Source: Acidobacteriota bacterium
Lineage (GTDB): Bacteria; Acidobacteriota; Vicinamibacteria; Vicinamibacterales; CAVVIG01
DNA: 64,000 bases
NCBI GenBank assembly: GCA_025463215.1
Contig: JAOBWF010000296.1
Coordinates: forward strand, 20,439-84,438
Direction: 5' to 3'
A program made the translations under genes and the position numbers. The notes beneath the pieces were generated by a model. It had not been told where the DNA came from and searched no databases. It saw only the letters and a program-made list of their open reading frames with translations. Each line of letters starts with the position of its first letter. Within the stretch, counting starts at the first letter, position 1. Of the stretch, positions 34,740 to 45,833 are shown piece by piece.

Positions 34740-35507
34740 ATGGCTCGCATTTTCATCACCGGCAGCACGGACGGTCTAGGCCGCGCCGCAGCGAAGGCGC
34801 TCATAGACGAGGGCCATCACGTCGCTCTGCACGCGCGATCTCGTGAGCGCGCCTTGGCGGTCGATGATCTCGCGTCACGATCGGCTGGCGTGGTCATCGG
34901 CGACCTAAGCAGCGCTGTCGAGACCCGAAGCGTCGCGGACCAGGTGAACGCGATCGGACGGATGGATGCGGTCATCCACAACGCCGGAATATCTTCGACA
35001 ACCGGCCGCTCAGCGACGCCGGAAGGCCATGCGACCATCTTCGCCGTCAACACCCTCGCGCCCTACATCCTCACGGCTCTGATCGACCGTCCGCGGCGAT
35101 TGGTGTACCTCAGTAGCAGCATGCATCGTGGCGGCGCCGGCTCGTTGCGCGACATCGATTGGATCGAGCGGCGCTGGGACTCGACCCGAGCCTATTCAGA
35201 GAGCAAGCTGTACGTCACAGCACTGGCGTACGCGGTCGCCCGGCGGTGGCCGGATGTTGTGAGCAATGCCGTCGATCCGGGCTGGGTCGCGACGAAAATG
35301 GGCGGCGCGGGAGCGCCAGACGATTTCGAGATGGGGTATCTCACGCAGACCTGGCTTGCGGTCAGTGATGATCCCACCGCGATCGTCAGTGGCCGATACT
35401 GGCATCATCGTCGACCGCAGGTTCCGGCCGGGGAAGTGTCTGATGGCCGCTTTCAAGATGGACTCTCGGCCACGCTCGCCGAATTGACCGGCGTGACGCT
35501 CTTCTGA
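34740..35507 (+). CDS. Short-chain dehydrogenase/reductase
   Basis: 255 residues. Rossmann start IFITGSTDGLGRAAAKAL (TGxxxGxG), HNAG at about 80-83, catalytic Ser (LSSSMHRG) and YSESK. DPGWVATKMG follows the active site. It resembles the retinol-dehydrogenase-like atypical group. Initiation at ATG 34740 has only a weak GGTG upstream. It is 36 bp ahead of an aldo/keto reductase, possibly cotranscribed. Confidence 0.88.
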   Translation: MARIFITGSTDGLGRAAAKALIDEGHHVALHARSRERALAVDDLASRSAGVVIGDLSSAVETRSVADQVNAIGRMDAVIHNAGISSTTGRSATPEGHATIFAVNTLAPYILTALIDRPRRLVYLSSSMHRGGAGSLRDIDWIERRWDSTRAYSESKLYVTALAYAVARRWPDVVSNAVDPGWVATKMGGAGAPDDFEMGYLTQTWLAVSDDPTAIVSGRYWHHRRPQVPAGEVSDGRFQDGLSATLAELTGVTLF

Positions 35508-36530
<1,023 letters not shown>

Positions 36531-36739
36531 GCGCCGCCGACGATCGATGTCGTCTCGTACCGACGAACATCGGAGCCTTATGTGGCGGGAACTCGTTGGA
36601 TCGATGATGTGCGAGCGCGCCTGAATCCTACCGGCGGAAACGTCGTGTAGGACGTCGAAGTGTCTTTGGTCACTTACGCCGATCGCCCCTCCCGGGTCGT
36701 GAAAGCGTGGGGGCAGCCCCGTCGGCAACCGCATCGACG

Positions 36740-36960
36740 ATGCCGCGGCAATGCCGCCCGCTTCAGCGTCGCGAAGCTGCGTGCTTCCTGCGGCCCCGCC
36801 CGCCAACACGATTGCGGCGCACACCAACACCGCACGGCGGAATCCTTCTGTCGAGATGACCTCCATGCTCCAGGCGTCGCGATCGAACCGAGCGCTGCGA
36901 CGCCGATCAGGCCGGCGGCACGGACCACCCTATGGTTGGTCGGGACGTGCGTCGGCGCGT
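36740..36960 (-). pseudogene. C-terminal fragment of an MFS transporter, frameshifted
   Basis: One minus-strand frame reads VVRAAGLIGVAALGSIATPG and another, directly downstream, GFRRAVLVCAAIVLAGGAAG then QLRDAEAGG. Together they resemble the last two transmembrane helices of a DHA2-type efflux transporter. No upstream helices are found. The rest of 36531-37030 shows no gene. Confidence 0.45.
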
Positions 36961-37030
36961 GCGCTCATGACATCGAAGAAACGGTTGTTGACGATTGATG
37001 GCCGCCGCTGGCGTTGGGTATCTCTCGCCG

Positions 37031-38200
37031 TCACGTCGCCTGTGCGCTGGCAGGTATCGGTAATCTCAGGTCAAAAGAAAACGTCGATCCCTGTCCGGGA
37101 ACACTTTCTACCTGCACGCTGCTCCCGTACAGTCCGAGCAGCCGTCGTGTGATCGTCAGCCCGAGACCGCTTCCGCCGAAGCGCAGCGCCGTCTCGTAGC
37201 TCGCCTGCGTGAACTCGTTGAAGATGCGATCGACCACGTCCGGCGCGATGCCGATGCCCGTGTCCGATACGGCAAATGCGAGGGTCACACCGTCGGTGCC
37301 CAGTTGCTTCGTCCGGACCGTTAACGTGACCTCTCCTGCGGACGTGAATTTCACGGCATTTCCGACAAGATTGGTCAGGATCTGCCGAAGCGCCACTGGA
37401 TCGCCACTCAGCGAGGGCGGAACGCTGTCCGCGATTGACGAACGGATCGTCAGGCCCTTCTCGCGGACGGCAGCCTCGAACGTCGACATCACATCGTCAA
37501 CGACGGCCTCGAGAGAGAATGGCGTCTCCACCAGCGCGAACGAGCTCGATTCCGCTTTGCTCAGGTCGAGCACGTGGTTCAGCAGATTCAGCATGTTCTC
37601 CGACGACGATTTGAGCAGTCGCACGAGGCGGCGCTGCGGCTCCGCCAGGTCGCTGCGATCAAGCATCTGCGCGACGCCCATCAGCGCGTTCAGCGGGTTG
37701 CGGATGTCATGACTGAGCATCGCCAGGAGGTCTGCCTTGTCTTTCGCGACTTGCTCGGCTTTGCGCCGTGCCAGCAGCAGCTCTCGTTCATACCTGCGCC
37801 GATCGGTCGAATCGAACAGCGTGATTCGGTTGAACAGCGGCGTGCCGTCGGGGTCGCGCTTCTCGCGTGAATTCGCCAGAACGGGAAGGATGCGCCCATC
37901 ATCGCGGACAACCTCGAGCGCGATCTCATTCACGGCACCCTGCATTCGCAGCAGCGGCGCATAGTGGGTTTCGTAGTAGATGCGCGAACCGACGGTGAGC
38001 AAGGTTTGAAATTTTCTGCCGGCCAGCAACGTCTCGCGTGACGCCCCCGCCCACTCGATGAACGTGTGGTTCGCCCTGACGATGGTGCCGTCTGGCAGCG
38101 TCGAGAGGTACCCACAAGGGGCGTGCTCGTACAGGTCCTCGGCGCTCTCCTCGAGGAGCGCCTCGTCGACGCGCGAGCGGAATTCATCACGGGAAGTCAC
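37031..38200 (-). CDS. PAS-domain histidine kinase coupled to an RsbQ-like hydrolase
   Basis: 389-residue soluble kinase. PAS domain (about 20-130: YEHAPCGYLSTLPDGTIVRAN), short coiled coil, HisKA with His164 (LLAMLSHDIRNPLNALMG), ATPase motifs LTNLVGNAVKFT, DTGIGIAP and GGSGLGLTI (about 270-380). No transmembrane segment, no receiver domain. The start GTG overlaps the TGA of the upstream hydrolase gene (GTGA), giving translational coupling. By analogy with RsbQ-RsbP, the hydrolase may supply a small ligand sensed by the PAS domain. No response regulator is adjacent. Confidence 0.9.
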   Translation of the reverse strand: MTSRDEFRSRVDEALLEESAEDLYEHAPCGYLSTLPDGTIVRANHTFIEWAGASRETLLAGRKFQTLLTVGSRIYYETHYAPLLRMQGAVNEIALEVVRDDGRILPVLANSREKRDPDGTPLFNRITLFDSTDRRRYERELLLARRKAEQVAKDKADLLAMLSHDIRNPLNALMGVAQMLDRSDLAEPQRRLVRLLKSSSENMLNLLNHVLDLSKAESSSFALVETPFSLEAVVDDVMSTFEAAVREKGLTIRSSIADSVPPSLSGDPVALRQILTNLVGNAVKFTSAGEVTLTVRTKQLGTDGVTLAFAVSDTGIGIAPDVVDRIFNEFTQASYETALRFGGSGLGLTITRRLLGLYGSSVQVESVPGQGSTFSFDLRLPIPASAQAT

Positions 38201-39021
38201 GTGAGTGAATCGATGAAACCTCTAATCGCATCGACCGTCTCGTCGGGGGCGCTCAGGTTCGGACAATGACCCGTGGCTTTCATGACCACGAGTTGACTGC
38301 CGGGGATGTGACGACAGACGTATTCACCGACGCCGTGGGGAGCGATCACATCGTCCGAGCACTGCAGAATCAAGGCGGGCGTCCGGACTGCGCCGAGGTC
38401 CTGCCGGTTGTCTGAGAAGAAGGTCACGCGTGCGAAGTGCGCCGCAATGTCGGGGTCGGTGCGGCAGAAGCTGTTGGTCAGCTCCTGGCCCAGCTCGGGA
38501 CGCTCCGCGTTGCCCATGATCACGGGGGCCATCGAGCTCGACCACCCGAGGTAGTTGCTGTCAAGCGAACTCAGCAGTCCTTCGATGTCCTGTCGTGAGA
38601 ATCCGCCGACGTAATCGTCGTCGTCGATGTATCGCGGAGAGGGGCCGACGAGGACGAGCGCCTGGAAACGATCCGGTTCCCTGTTCGCGGCGAGCACGCC
38701 GATCATGGCGCTGACCGAGTGTCCGACGAAAATGACATCAGAGAGCTGCAAGTCGCGACAGATCTCGAGGACGTCGGTTGCATACCCGTCGAGCGTCGCG
38801 TATTTCTTTCGATCATAGGCGGACGCGTCGGATTGCCCCGCCCCGACATGGTCGAACAGCACGACGCGATGAGAGTCCTCGAAGGCGGGGACGACCAGAC
38901 GCCACATGTTCTGATCGCACCCGAATCCGTGGGCGAAGAGCATCGGCGGGTGCCCGTGCCCAGAGACCCGAACGTTGTTGCGGCGGATGACATCCGGGCG
39001 TGCCGAGAAAGACCGAGACAC
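38197..39021 (-). CDS. RsbQ-like alpha/beta hydrolase
   Basis: 274 residues, closely resembling Bacillus RsbQ and the plant KAI2/D14 receptors. Matches are FAHGFGCDQNMW, YATLDGYATDVLEICRDL, nucleophile Ser102 in VGHSVSAMIG, YVGGFSRQDIEGLL, SDNRQDL, Asp in LQCSDDVIAP and His in GHCPNLSAPDET. RsbQ is known to act with a PAS-domain protein in energy-stress signalling. The start is uncertain: the frame opens at TTG 39057; I use GTG 39021. Translation is coupled to the PAS kinase by GTGA. Confidence 0.88.
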   Translation of the reverse strand: MSRSFSARPDVIRRNNVRVSGHGHPPMLFAHGFGCDQNMWRLVVPAFEDSHRVVLFDHVGAGQSDASAYDRKKYATLDGYATDVLEICRDLQLSDVIFVGHSVSAMIGVLAANREPDRFQALVLVGPSPRYIDDDDYVGGFSRQDIEGLLSSLDSNYLGWSSSMAPVIMGNAERPELGQELTNSFCRTDPDIAAHFARVTFFSDNRQDLGAVRTPALILQCSDDVIAPHGVGEYVCRHIPGSQLVVMKATGHCPNLSAPDETVDAIRGFIDSLT

Positions 39022-39152
39022 TCGCTCGATTTTGAACGAGCTTCCACACGGATGCAACGGAGTTCGCCGCCAACAAGAACCTCAGCTAAAGGCGAGCTCT
39101 AGCAGGTGATGACGGTACGGGTGTCTAACTTCCCGCGCCGAGGCGGCTTCGT

Positions 39153-39842
39153 TTACTTGCGCGTTGCCGGGGCGGCGGCGCCGTCGGAGCCGCTGTCCGT
39201 TGCGGACCCTCGCTTCGGCCGTCGGACGGTCCTCACCGTGCGGCTCTTTCCTCCGCCGCAGAAGAACTGCTCCCCGCCATCGGACTCGAGCCCGGACACG
39301 CCCATCCCGGCCGGCATCTCCAGCCGCTCCATGACCTCTCCCGTTTGCGGATCCACCCGCCTCAACTCGCTTTGATCGCCTTCCCAGGTGCCGTGCCAGA
39401 GCTCGCCGTCGACCCACGTCACGCCGGTGACGAAGCGGTTCGACTCGATCGTGCGGAGAATCGTCCCTCTCTCAGGATCGATCTGATGAATCTTGCGGCC
39501 CCGATGATGCCCGACCCAGAGCGTCCCTTCGGCCCACGTGAGACCCGAATCGCCGCCGCCGCCTGGCGCCGGAATCGTGGCGACGACACGGCCGCTCTTC
39601 GGATCGATCTTCTGGATGCGATCCTCGGCGAGCTGAAACAGGTGCCGGCCGTCGAACGCCGTGCCGGCATGCGCGGCGACATCGATCGAGCGCTGCGTCT
39701 CTCCACTCGCAGGATCGAAGCCGTTCAGCTTGTCTCCGGCAGCGAACCAGACGTGCTGACCGTCATAGGTGACCCCATTCACGCTGTCGACATCAGGAAA
39801 CGGTCCATATTCACGGACGATCTCGGCGCGTGATCGATGCAT
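39153..39842 (-). CDS. Beta-propeller protein, glutamine-cyclotransferase-like
   Basis: 229 residues with repeated propeller blades (YDGQHVWFAAGDKLNGFDPA, FDGRHLFQLAEDRIQKIDP, WAEGTLWVGHHRGRKIHQID, WVDGELWHGTWEGDQSELR). It has no signal peptide. The shape fits the five-bladed glutaminyl cyclotransferase/Vgb-like group, but I could not verify catalytic residues. The Arg/Ser/Ala-rich tail looks disordered. It begins 9 bp after the helix-turn-helix gene, with AAGGTGG before the ATG, so the two form an operon. Confidence 0.7.
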   Translation of the reverse strand: MHRSRAEIVREYGPFPDVDSVNGVTYDGQHVWFAAGDKLNGFDPASGETQRSIDVAAHAGTAFDGRHLFQLAEDRIQKIDPKSGRVVATIPAPGGGGDSGLTWAEGTLWVGHHRGRKIHQIDPERGTILRTIESNRFVTGVTWVDGELWHGTWEGDQSELRRVDPQTGEVMERLEMPAGMGVSGLESDGGEQFFCGGGKSRTVRTVRRPKRGSATDSGSDGAAAPATRK

Positions 39843-39851
39843 GCTTCCACC

Positions 39852-41078
39852 TTAGTCAATCGGGAGGACAGTTGGGAGTAACAAGGTCGTCGTGAAACCG
39901 GGCACGGGCGGGGTCATCCACCGACGCGCTCGCCCGCGACCGAACGACTGCACGCGGGCGCCTGCCGCCAGCGAGTCGAGTGCCCGCTGCACGGTCCGCT
40001 GGCTCGTGCCGAGGGCGAGGGCCAGCGCCGAACTCGACCACGACTCGCCGTCGGCCAGGAACGCGAGCACGGCCGCATGCGCCTCGTCGATGTCGACCGG
40101 CCACGCCAGCACGACGACCTCGCGCGTGCGGCGCGGCGCCAGCGCAAACCCTCGCTTCGTCGCGGTCACGTCGGCCAGCGTCCGCAGCACCGTACGAAGC
40201 CGCCCGACTTCGACCCGCAACCGCGCGCGATGCGATTCGTCGGCGCGCTTCGCGCCGAAGGCGCGCGCAACGAGCGTGTCCCGCGGTACGTCTCCCGGCC
40301 ACGCCTCGGCCAGGACACGGGCCAGCGTGAACAACACCGGGCGGGTGGCGAGCGAGACGAGCGTGCGGGCGTCGCGCACGACCCGGCGGCACGCGTCCAC
40401 GACGAATGCGTTCGACGCCAGCAACCGTTCGACGTCCTCGAGCTGGACGAGCTGCTCGCGGCCGCTCGCGATCAGGCGCGCAGCGGGCCTGTTCAGCACG
40501 AGGATCGCGCTGTCGACTTCCGCGGTCAGCGCGGGGATACCGGCGTCGCGCGCGGCGCGCCCGGCGCGAGCGAGCGCCGCGCGCGCCGCCTTCGTCCGCA
40601 ACCGCCGAATCGCGATACCAGCGACCACCAACTCGTGGGCGGTCCTCGACGCGGGCGGGAAGGGCTCCGGATCGACGTTGGCGAGCGTGCGCTCGGCCTC
40701 GTCGAGGCGCCCGATCAGGACGAGGCGCCGGACCTCGAGATAGCGCGCATGCGCGGCATTCACCCTGTCGCCGTGTTCTTCGAGCGTCGCCCGCGCTGCG
40801 TCGAGCGTCTTCGCCGGCCAGCTCAGGTCGCGCGAGACGAGCGCGATCTCGGCCTCGGCGACGATGCACCGGGCGCGCGCCACCGCCTCCTTGGGACCAA
40901 AGGCACGCGCGGCCCGTCGCAAGAGCGCCTTCGCTCGGACAAGATCGCCGAGCTGCGCCATCGCGATGCCACGCAGCGCGAGAGCGGGCGCGTCGTCGCG
41001 CAGGGCGATGCGCTTCAGTGCGCCGAGGGGATCACCCGCTGCGAGCGCACGCGCCGCGGCCGTGATTAACGAGTCCAT
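39852..41078 (-). CDS. Predicted transcriptional regulator with helical repeats
   Basis: 408 residues, very Ala/Arg-rich. The N-terminal half (1-200) is all-helical, TPR-like (ALALRGIAMAQLGDLVRAKAL). Residues about 250-330 contain a winged-helix-like stretch (SHRARLRVEVGRLRTVLRTL) as in SARP/OmpR-type DNA-binding domains, and about 350-390 a second HTH-like segment (SSALALALGTSQRTVQRAL). I infer a DNA-binding regulator. It is transcribed divergently from the DUF899 gene, 145 bp apart, and is cotranscribed with the propeller gene. Confidence 0.65.
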   Translation of the reverse strand: MDSLITAAARALAAGDPLGALKRIALRDDAPALALRGIAMAQLGDLVRAKALLRRAARAFGPKEAVARARCIVAEAEIALVSRDLSWPAKTLDAARATLEEHGDRVNAAHARYLEVRRLVLIGRLDEAERTLANVDPEPFPPASRTAHELVVAGIAIRRLRTKAARAALARAGRAARDAGIPALTAEVDSAILVLNRPAARLIASGREQLVQLEDVERLLASNAFVVDACRRVVRDARTLVSLATRPVLFTLARVLAEAWPGDVPRDTLVARAFGAKRADESHRARLRVEVGRLRTVLRTLADVTATKRGFALAPRRTREVVVLAWPVDIDEAHAAVLAFLADGESWSSSALALALGTSQRTVQRALDSLAAGARVQSFGRGRARRWMTPPVPGFTTTLLLPTVLPID

Positions 41079-41223
41079 CGGAATCCCGCCACACTTGTCA
41101 CTCCCACCCGTTCATTGTCAGGCGCTAAATCTATCTCATGACCAACAACCACGGCGGCCGCGCAGGACGCGACTGCCCCTGCGACCGACGCTGGCAACGC
41201 CCGCACACAAGGAGACACGATCG

Positions 41224-42009
41224 ATGACGAAGCACACGACCGGAACACGTGACGAATGGCTTGCCGCGCGGCTCGAGCTGCTCGATGCAGAAAAGGACCT
41301 CACGCGGCGCAGCGACGCGCTGGCGCGCCGGCGGCAGGATCTGCCCTGGGTTCGGATTGACAACGAGTATCGATTCGAGACCGACCGGGGAAGCGCCTCG
41401 CTGCCGGATCTCTTCGCAGGGCGCTCGCAGCTCCTCGTCTACCACTTCATGTTCGGGCCGGACTACACGGCGGGGTGTCCGTCCTGCTCGGCAATCGCCG
41501 ACGGTTTCAACGGCTCTGTGGTTCACCTGGCGAACCACGACGTCGCCTTCGCCGCGGTGTCGCGAGCGCCCTTCCCGAAGCTGCAGGCGTACAAACAGCG
41601 GATGGGATGGACGTTCCCGTGGGCGTCGTCGTTCGACAAGGATTTCAACTTCGATTTCCACGTCTCGCTGACGGAGCAGCAACAGCGCGACGGCACGGTC
41701 GAATACAACTACCGCCGCGAGGCCGCGTGGACCCTGCGTGGGATCGGCGACGCCTTGACGAAAGGGGGCGAGGGGCCTGTCGCCGAGATCGCCGCGATGA
41801 CCGGCACCGACGTGCCCACCTACACGCGCGAGAGGCCGGGCATGAGCGCGTTCGCGCTCGAGGACGGCGTCGTCTACCACACGTATTCCACATATGCGCG
41901 CGGAGTGGACGGCCTTTGGGGGATGTACCAGTGGCTTGATCGCGCACCCAAGGGCCGAAATGAGGCGGGCGTCTGGTGGCGCCGGCACGACGAGTACAAC
42001 AAAGGCTGA
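41224..42009 (+). CDS. DUF899 thioredoxin-fold protein
   Basis: 261 residues. A thioredoxin-like fold carrying a CxxC (DYTAGCPSCSAIAD, about residues 79-92), as usual in DUF899, and the ANHDVAFAAVSRAPFPKL segment. AAGGAGACACG precedes the ATG. DUF899 proteins are presumed oxidoreductases without an established substrate. The DUF2182 gene follows at 11 bp. Confidence 0.9.
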   Translation: MTKHTTGTRDEWLAARLELLDAEKDLTRRSDALARRRQDLPWVRIDNEYRFETDRGSASLPDLFAGRSQLLVYHFMFGPDYTAGCPSCSAIADGFNGSVVHLANHDVAFAAVSRAPFPKLQAYKQRMGWTFPWASSFDKDFNFDFHVSLTEQQQRDGTVEYNYRREAAWTLRGIGDALTKGGEGPVAEIAAMTGTDVPTYTRERPGMSAFALEDGVVYHTYSTYARGVDGLWGMYQWLDRAPKGRNEAGVWWRRHDEYNKG

Positions 42010-42019
42010 GCACTTCGTC

Positions 42020-42811
42020 ATGGCTTCCGAGCGAGCGTCCAAGCACGCCTTCTGCGCGGTTTCAGCGCTGCTCTTCGCCGCCAGCGCGGCGCTGACGACA
42101 CTCTGGTGCGCGTCCATGTCCGCGATGGGCGGGATGCCGATGCCTGACGGCTGGACGATGTCGATGGTGTGGATGCGGATGCCCGGCCAGACATGGCCGG
42201 GCGCCGCCGCGTCGTTCCTCGCCATGTGGGTCGCGATGATGGTGGCGATGATGCTGCCCTCGCTGGCGCCGATCCTATGGCGCTACCACCAGGCCGTCGG
42301 CACGAGAGGCGTGACGCACGGCGGTCGGCTGACCACGCTCGTGGGCGTGGGTTACTTCTTCGTCTGGACGATCGTCGGAATGGCCGCGTTTCCGGTGGGC
42401 GTCGCGCTAGCGGCGGTCGAGATGCACGAGCCGGCGATGGCGCGCGCCGTTCCGGTCGCGATCGGCGTCGTCGTCCTGATCGCCGGCGCGCTCCAGTTCA
42501 CCGCCTGGAAGGCGCGTCATCTTGCCTGCTGGCGGCAGGCGCCCGGGCGGGGCCATACGTTGTCTGCCGACCCGGGCGCGGCCTGGCGACACGGCGTGCG
42601 CCTCGGCCTGCTGTGCACCTACTCCTGTGCCGGCCTGACCGCGATCCTCATGGCCTTCGGGGTCATGGACCTTCGCGCGATGGCCGGCGTGACCGCAGCG
42701 ATCACCATCGAGCGTCACGCACCTGCCGGTGAGCGCGTCGCGCGAGCCATCGGGGCCGCCGCGGTGGCGGCAGGGTTGCTTCTGGTCGCGCGTTCAACGG
42801 GACTCGGATGA
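42020..42811 (+). CDS. DUF2182 integral membrane protein
   Basis: 263 residues with about six transmembrane helices. It has the Met-rich MWVAMMVAMMLPSLAPILW (about 70-90) and the family's CTYSCAGLTAILMAFGVMDL near the C terminus. The Met and Cys clusters suggest metal binding or transport, but function is unproven. Often encoded with thioredoxin-fold proteins, as here. Ribosome-binding site poor, so translation may be coupled to DUF899. Confidence 0.88.
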   Translation: MASERASKHAFCAVSALLFAASAALTTLWCASMSAMGGMPMPDGWTMSMVWMRMPGQTWPGAAASFLAMWVAMMVAMMLPSLAPILWRYHQAVGTRGVTHGGRLTTLVGVGYFFVWTIVGMAAFPVGVALAAVEMHEPAMARAVPVAIGVVVLIAGALQFTAWKARHLACWRQAPGRGHTLSADPGAAWRHGVRLGLLCTYSCAGLTAILMAFGVMDLRAMAGVTAAITIERHAPAGERVARAIGAAAVAAGLLLVARSTGLG

Positions 42812-43062
42812 CGCGTCTTCACCGCCCACCTGAACTTCGCGGACGTGGCGGCTTGGGACTCCAGCGCGCCGATACGCTCCACGCGGTCACCCGCCGCCGC
42901 ACATCCAGAGCAAGGCCGTCGCGTACACGATTGCGCATCGTTGAGCAGTCAGCCGGACGACGCGGCCTGCGTGCGGCGCCAGTCGCGCCCGCAATGCGGC
43001 ACGGTGGTTGCCTCCACTTGCCGAGAGACGAAGTTGGCGCAACGACCCGAGGCAAGAGTGAC

Positions 43063-44061
43063 ATGGACCACTACAGGCCGCCCTTCACGTTCGGTATCGG
43101 CGGCGTGCCGTTAGGGAATGAGTTCTCGGTGGTCACCGATGACGATGCGAACGCGATTTTCAAAGCGGCCTGGTCTGCCGGCGTTCGATACTTCGATGTG
43201 GCTCCGTGGTACGGACTCGGTCTGGCAGAGCGCCGGTTCGGCTCCTTTCTCCACGACAAGAAACGAACCGACTACGTCCTCTCATCGAAGGTGGGCAAGC
43301 TGCTCAAAGCGTCGAAGACCGCACACAATCGGGAGCTGTTTCCGTTTTCGCCGTCGCCGAACGACGTGGTGTTCGACTATACGGGCCCAGGCATCCGGCG
43401 TTCGATCGAAGACAGCCTGCAACGATTGGGCGTCGACAGCCTCGACATCGCCTTCGTCCACGACCTTTCGCCGGACAATGCGCTGCTGCCGACTCCGTGG
43501 GAGGAACAGTTCGCGATTGCGACGAAGGGAGCCTTCCCGGAACTGACCCGCATGCGCCAGGAGGGCATCATCAAAGGGTGGGGGGTCGGAGTCAACACGC
43601 CCGAGCCGATCCTGCGACTGCTGGAAGCGGCCGATCCGGATGTGTGCCTCCTTGCGTCACAGTATTCCTTGATCGATCACAAGAATGCGCTCGACCATGT
43701 GTTCCCGGCGGTACGCAAGAAGAACGTCTCCCTCGTGATCGGTAGTTCGCTCAACGCCGGATTCATATCCGGCAGCGCGAGGTTCAACTACGGGAAGGAC
43801 TCCTACAAGATCCCCGGAGCCCTTATCGAGAAGCGCAAGAGGCTGCGTGAGGTCGCGGCGAACTACGCAGTCGATCTGCGAACGGCCGCCCTGCAGTTTT
43901 CTGCCGCGCCCGATGTTGCCGCGGCTCTTGTGGTCGGCGTCAGCACGGAGCGTCAACTCCTGGAAGACGTCACGTCGATGCAGACGAAGATTCCATCCGA
44001 GTTCTGGGCCGAATTGAAGCGCCAGCAGCTGATCGAGGTCGACGCACCGACGCCGGCGTGA
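43063..44061 (+). CDS. Aldo/keto reductase (D-threo-aldose/pyridoxal dehydrogenase-like)
   Basis: 332 residues. Tetrad: Asp and Tyr in YFDVAPWYGLGLAE, Lys in LSSKVGKLL, His in IAFVHDLSPD. The AERRFG stretch and a C terminus lacking the NADP-binding KR pattern fit the sugar/pyridoxal NAD-dehydrogenase group. ATG 43063 has GAGGCAAGAG upstream. The 250 bp before it (42812-43062) is open in the same frame but has no recognisable domain, so I exclude it. Confidence 0.87.
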   Translation: MDHYRPPFTFGIGGVPLGNEFSVVTDDDANAIFKAAWSAGVRYFDVAPWYGLGLAERRFGSFLHDKKRTDYVLSSKVGKLLKASKTAHNRELFPFSPSPNDVVFDYTGPGIRRSIEDSLQRLGVDSLDIAFVHDLSPDNALLPTPWEEQFAIATKGAFPELTRMRQEGIIKGWGVGVNTPEPILRLLEAADPDVCLLASQYSLIDHKNALDHVFPAVRKKNVSLVIGSSLNAGFISGSARFNYGKDSYKIPGALIEKRKRLREVAANYAVDLRTAALQFSAAPDVAAALVVGVSTERQLLEDVTSMQTKIPSEFWAELKRQQLIEVDAPTPA

Positions 44062-44124
44062 TCGACAGACAGCGCCCGCTGGCGGCGGCTCGGTCCGGGT
44101 CCCGTGGGCATCCCTGGTCATTAC

Positions 44125-45530
<1,406 letters not shown>

Positions 45531-45534
<4 letters not shown>

Positions 45535-45833
45535 GGCCGGCTCCCCTCCGGGCGTTTACCGGTCTTGAACATCTTGAGCATGCGATCCGTGATCAGGAAT
45601 CCGCTGACGACGTTCGTCATCGACATGAACAGGGCGAGCGCACCGAGGCCGCGAATGTGCGGCGGATAATCTCCGCCGGCGACGAGAATCGAGCCGACGA
45701 CCGCGATCGCGGAGATGGCGTTGGTGATCGACATCAGCGGGGTGTGCAGCAGCCGCGACACCCGGCGAATCACCCCGACGCCGATCAGCGAGGCGAGCAC
45801 GAACACGTACAGCATCGCCCAGAAATCGATCAT
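45531..45833 (-). CDS. pntAB: NAD(P) transhydrogenase alpha, membrane part
   Basis: 100 residues, four transmembrane helices (domain II of the alpha subunit), with LLHTPLMSITNAISAI and SMTNVVSGFLITDRML typical of split PntA2. The start ATG overlaps the pntAA stop by 4 nt and the stop overlaps the pntB start, so three-way translational coupling. A much longer upstream open frame is a shadow of pntAA. Confidence 0.96.

Noticed and set aside
42812..43062. In-frame upstream extension of the aldo/keto reductase at 43063
   Set aside because: No recognisable domain, low-complexity Arg-rich residues, and the conserved AKR N terminus begins at 43063.
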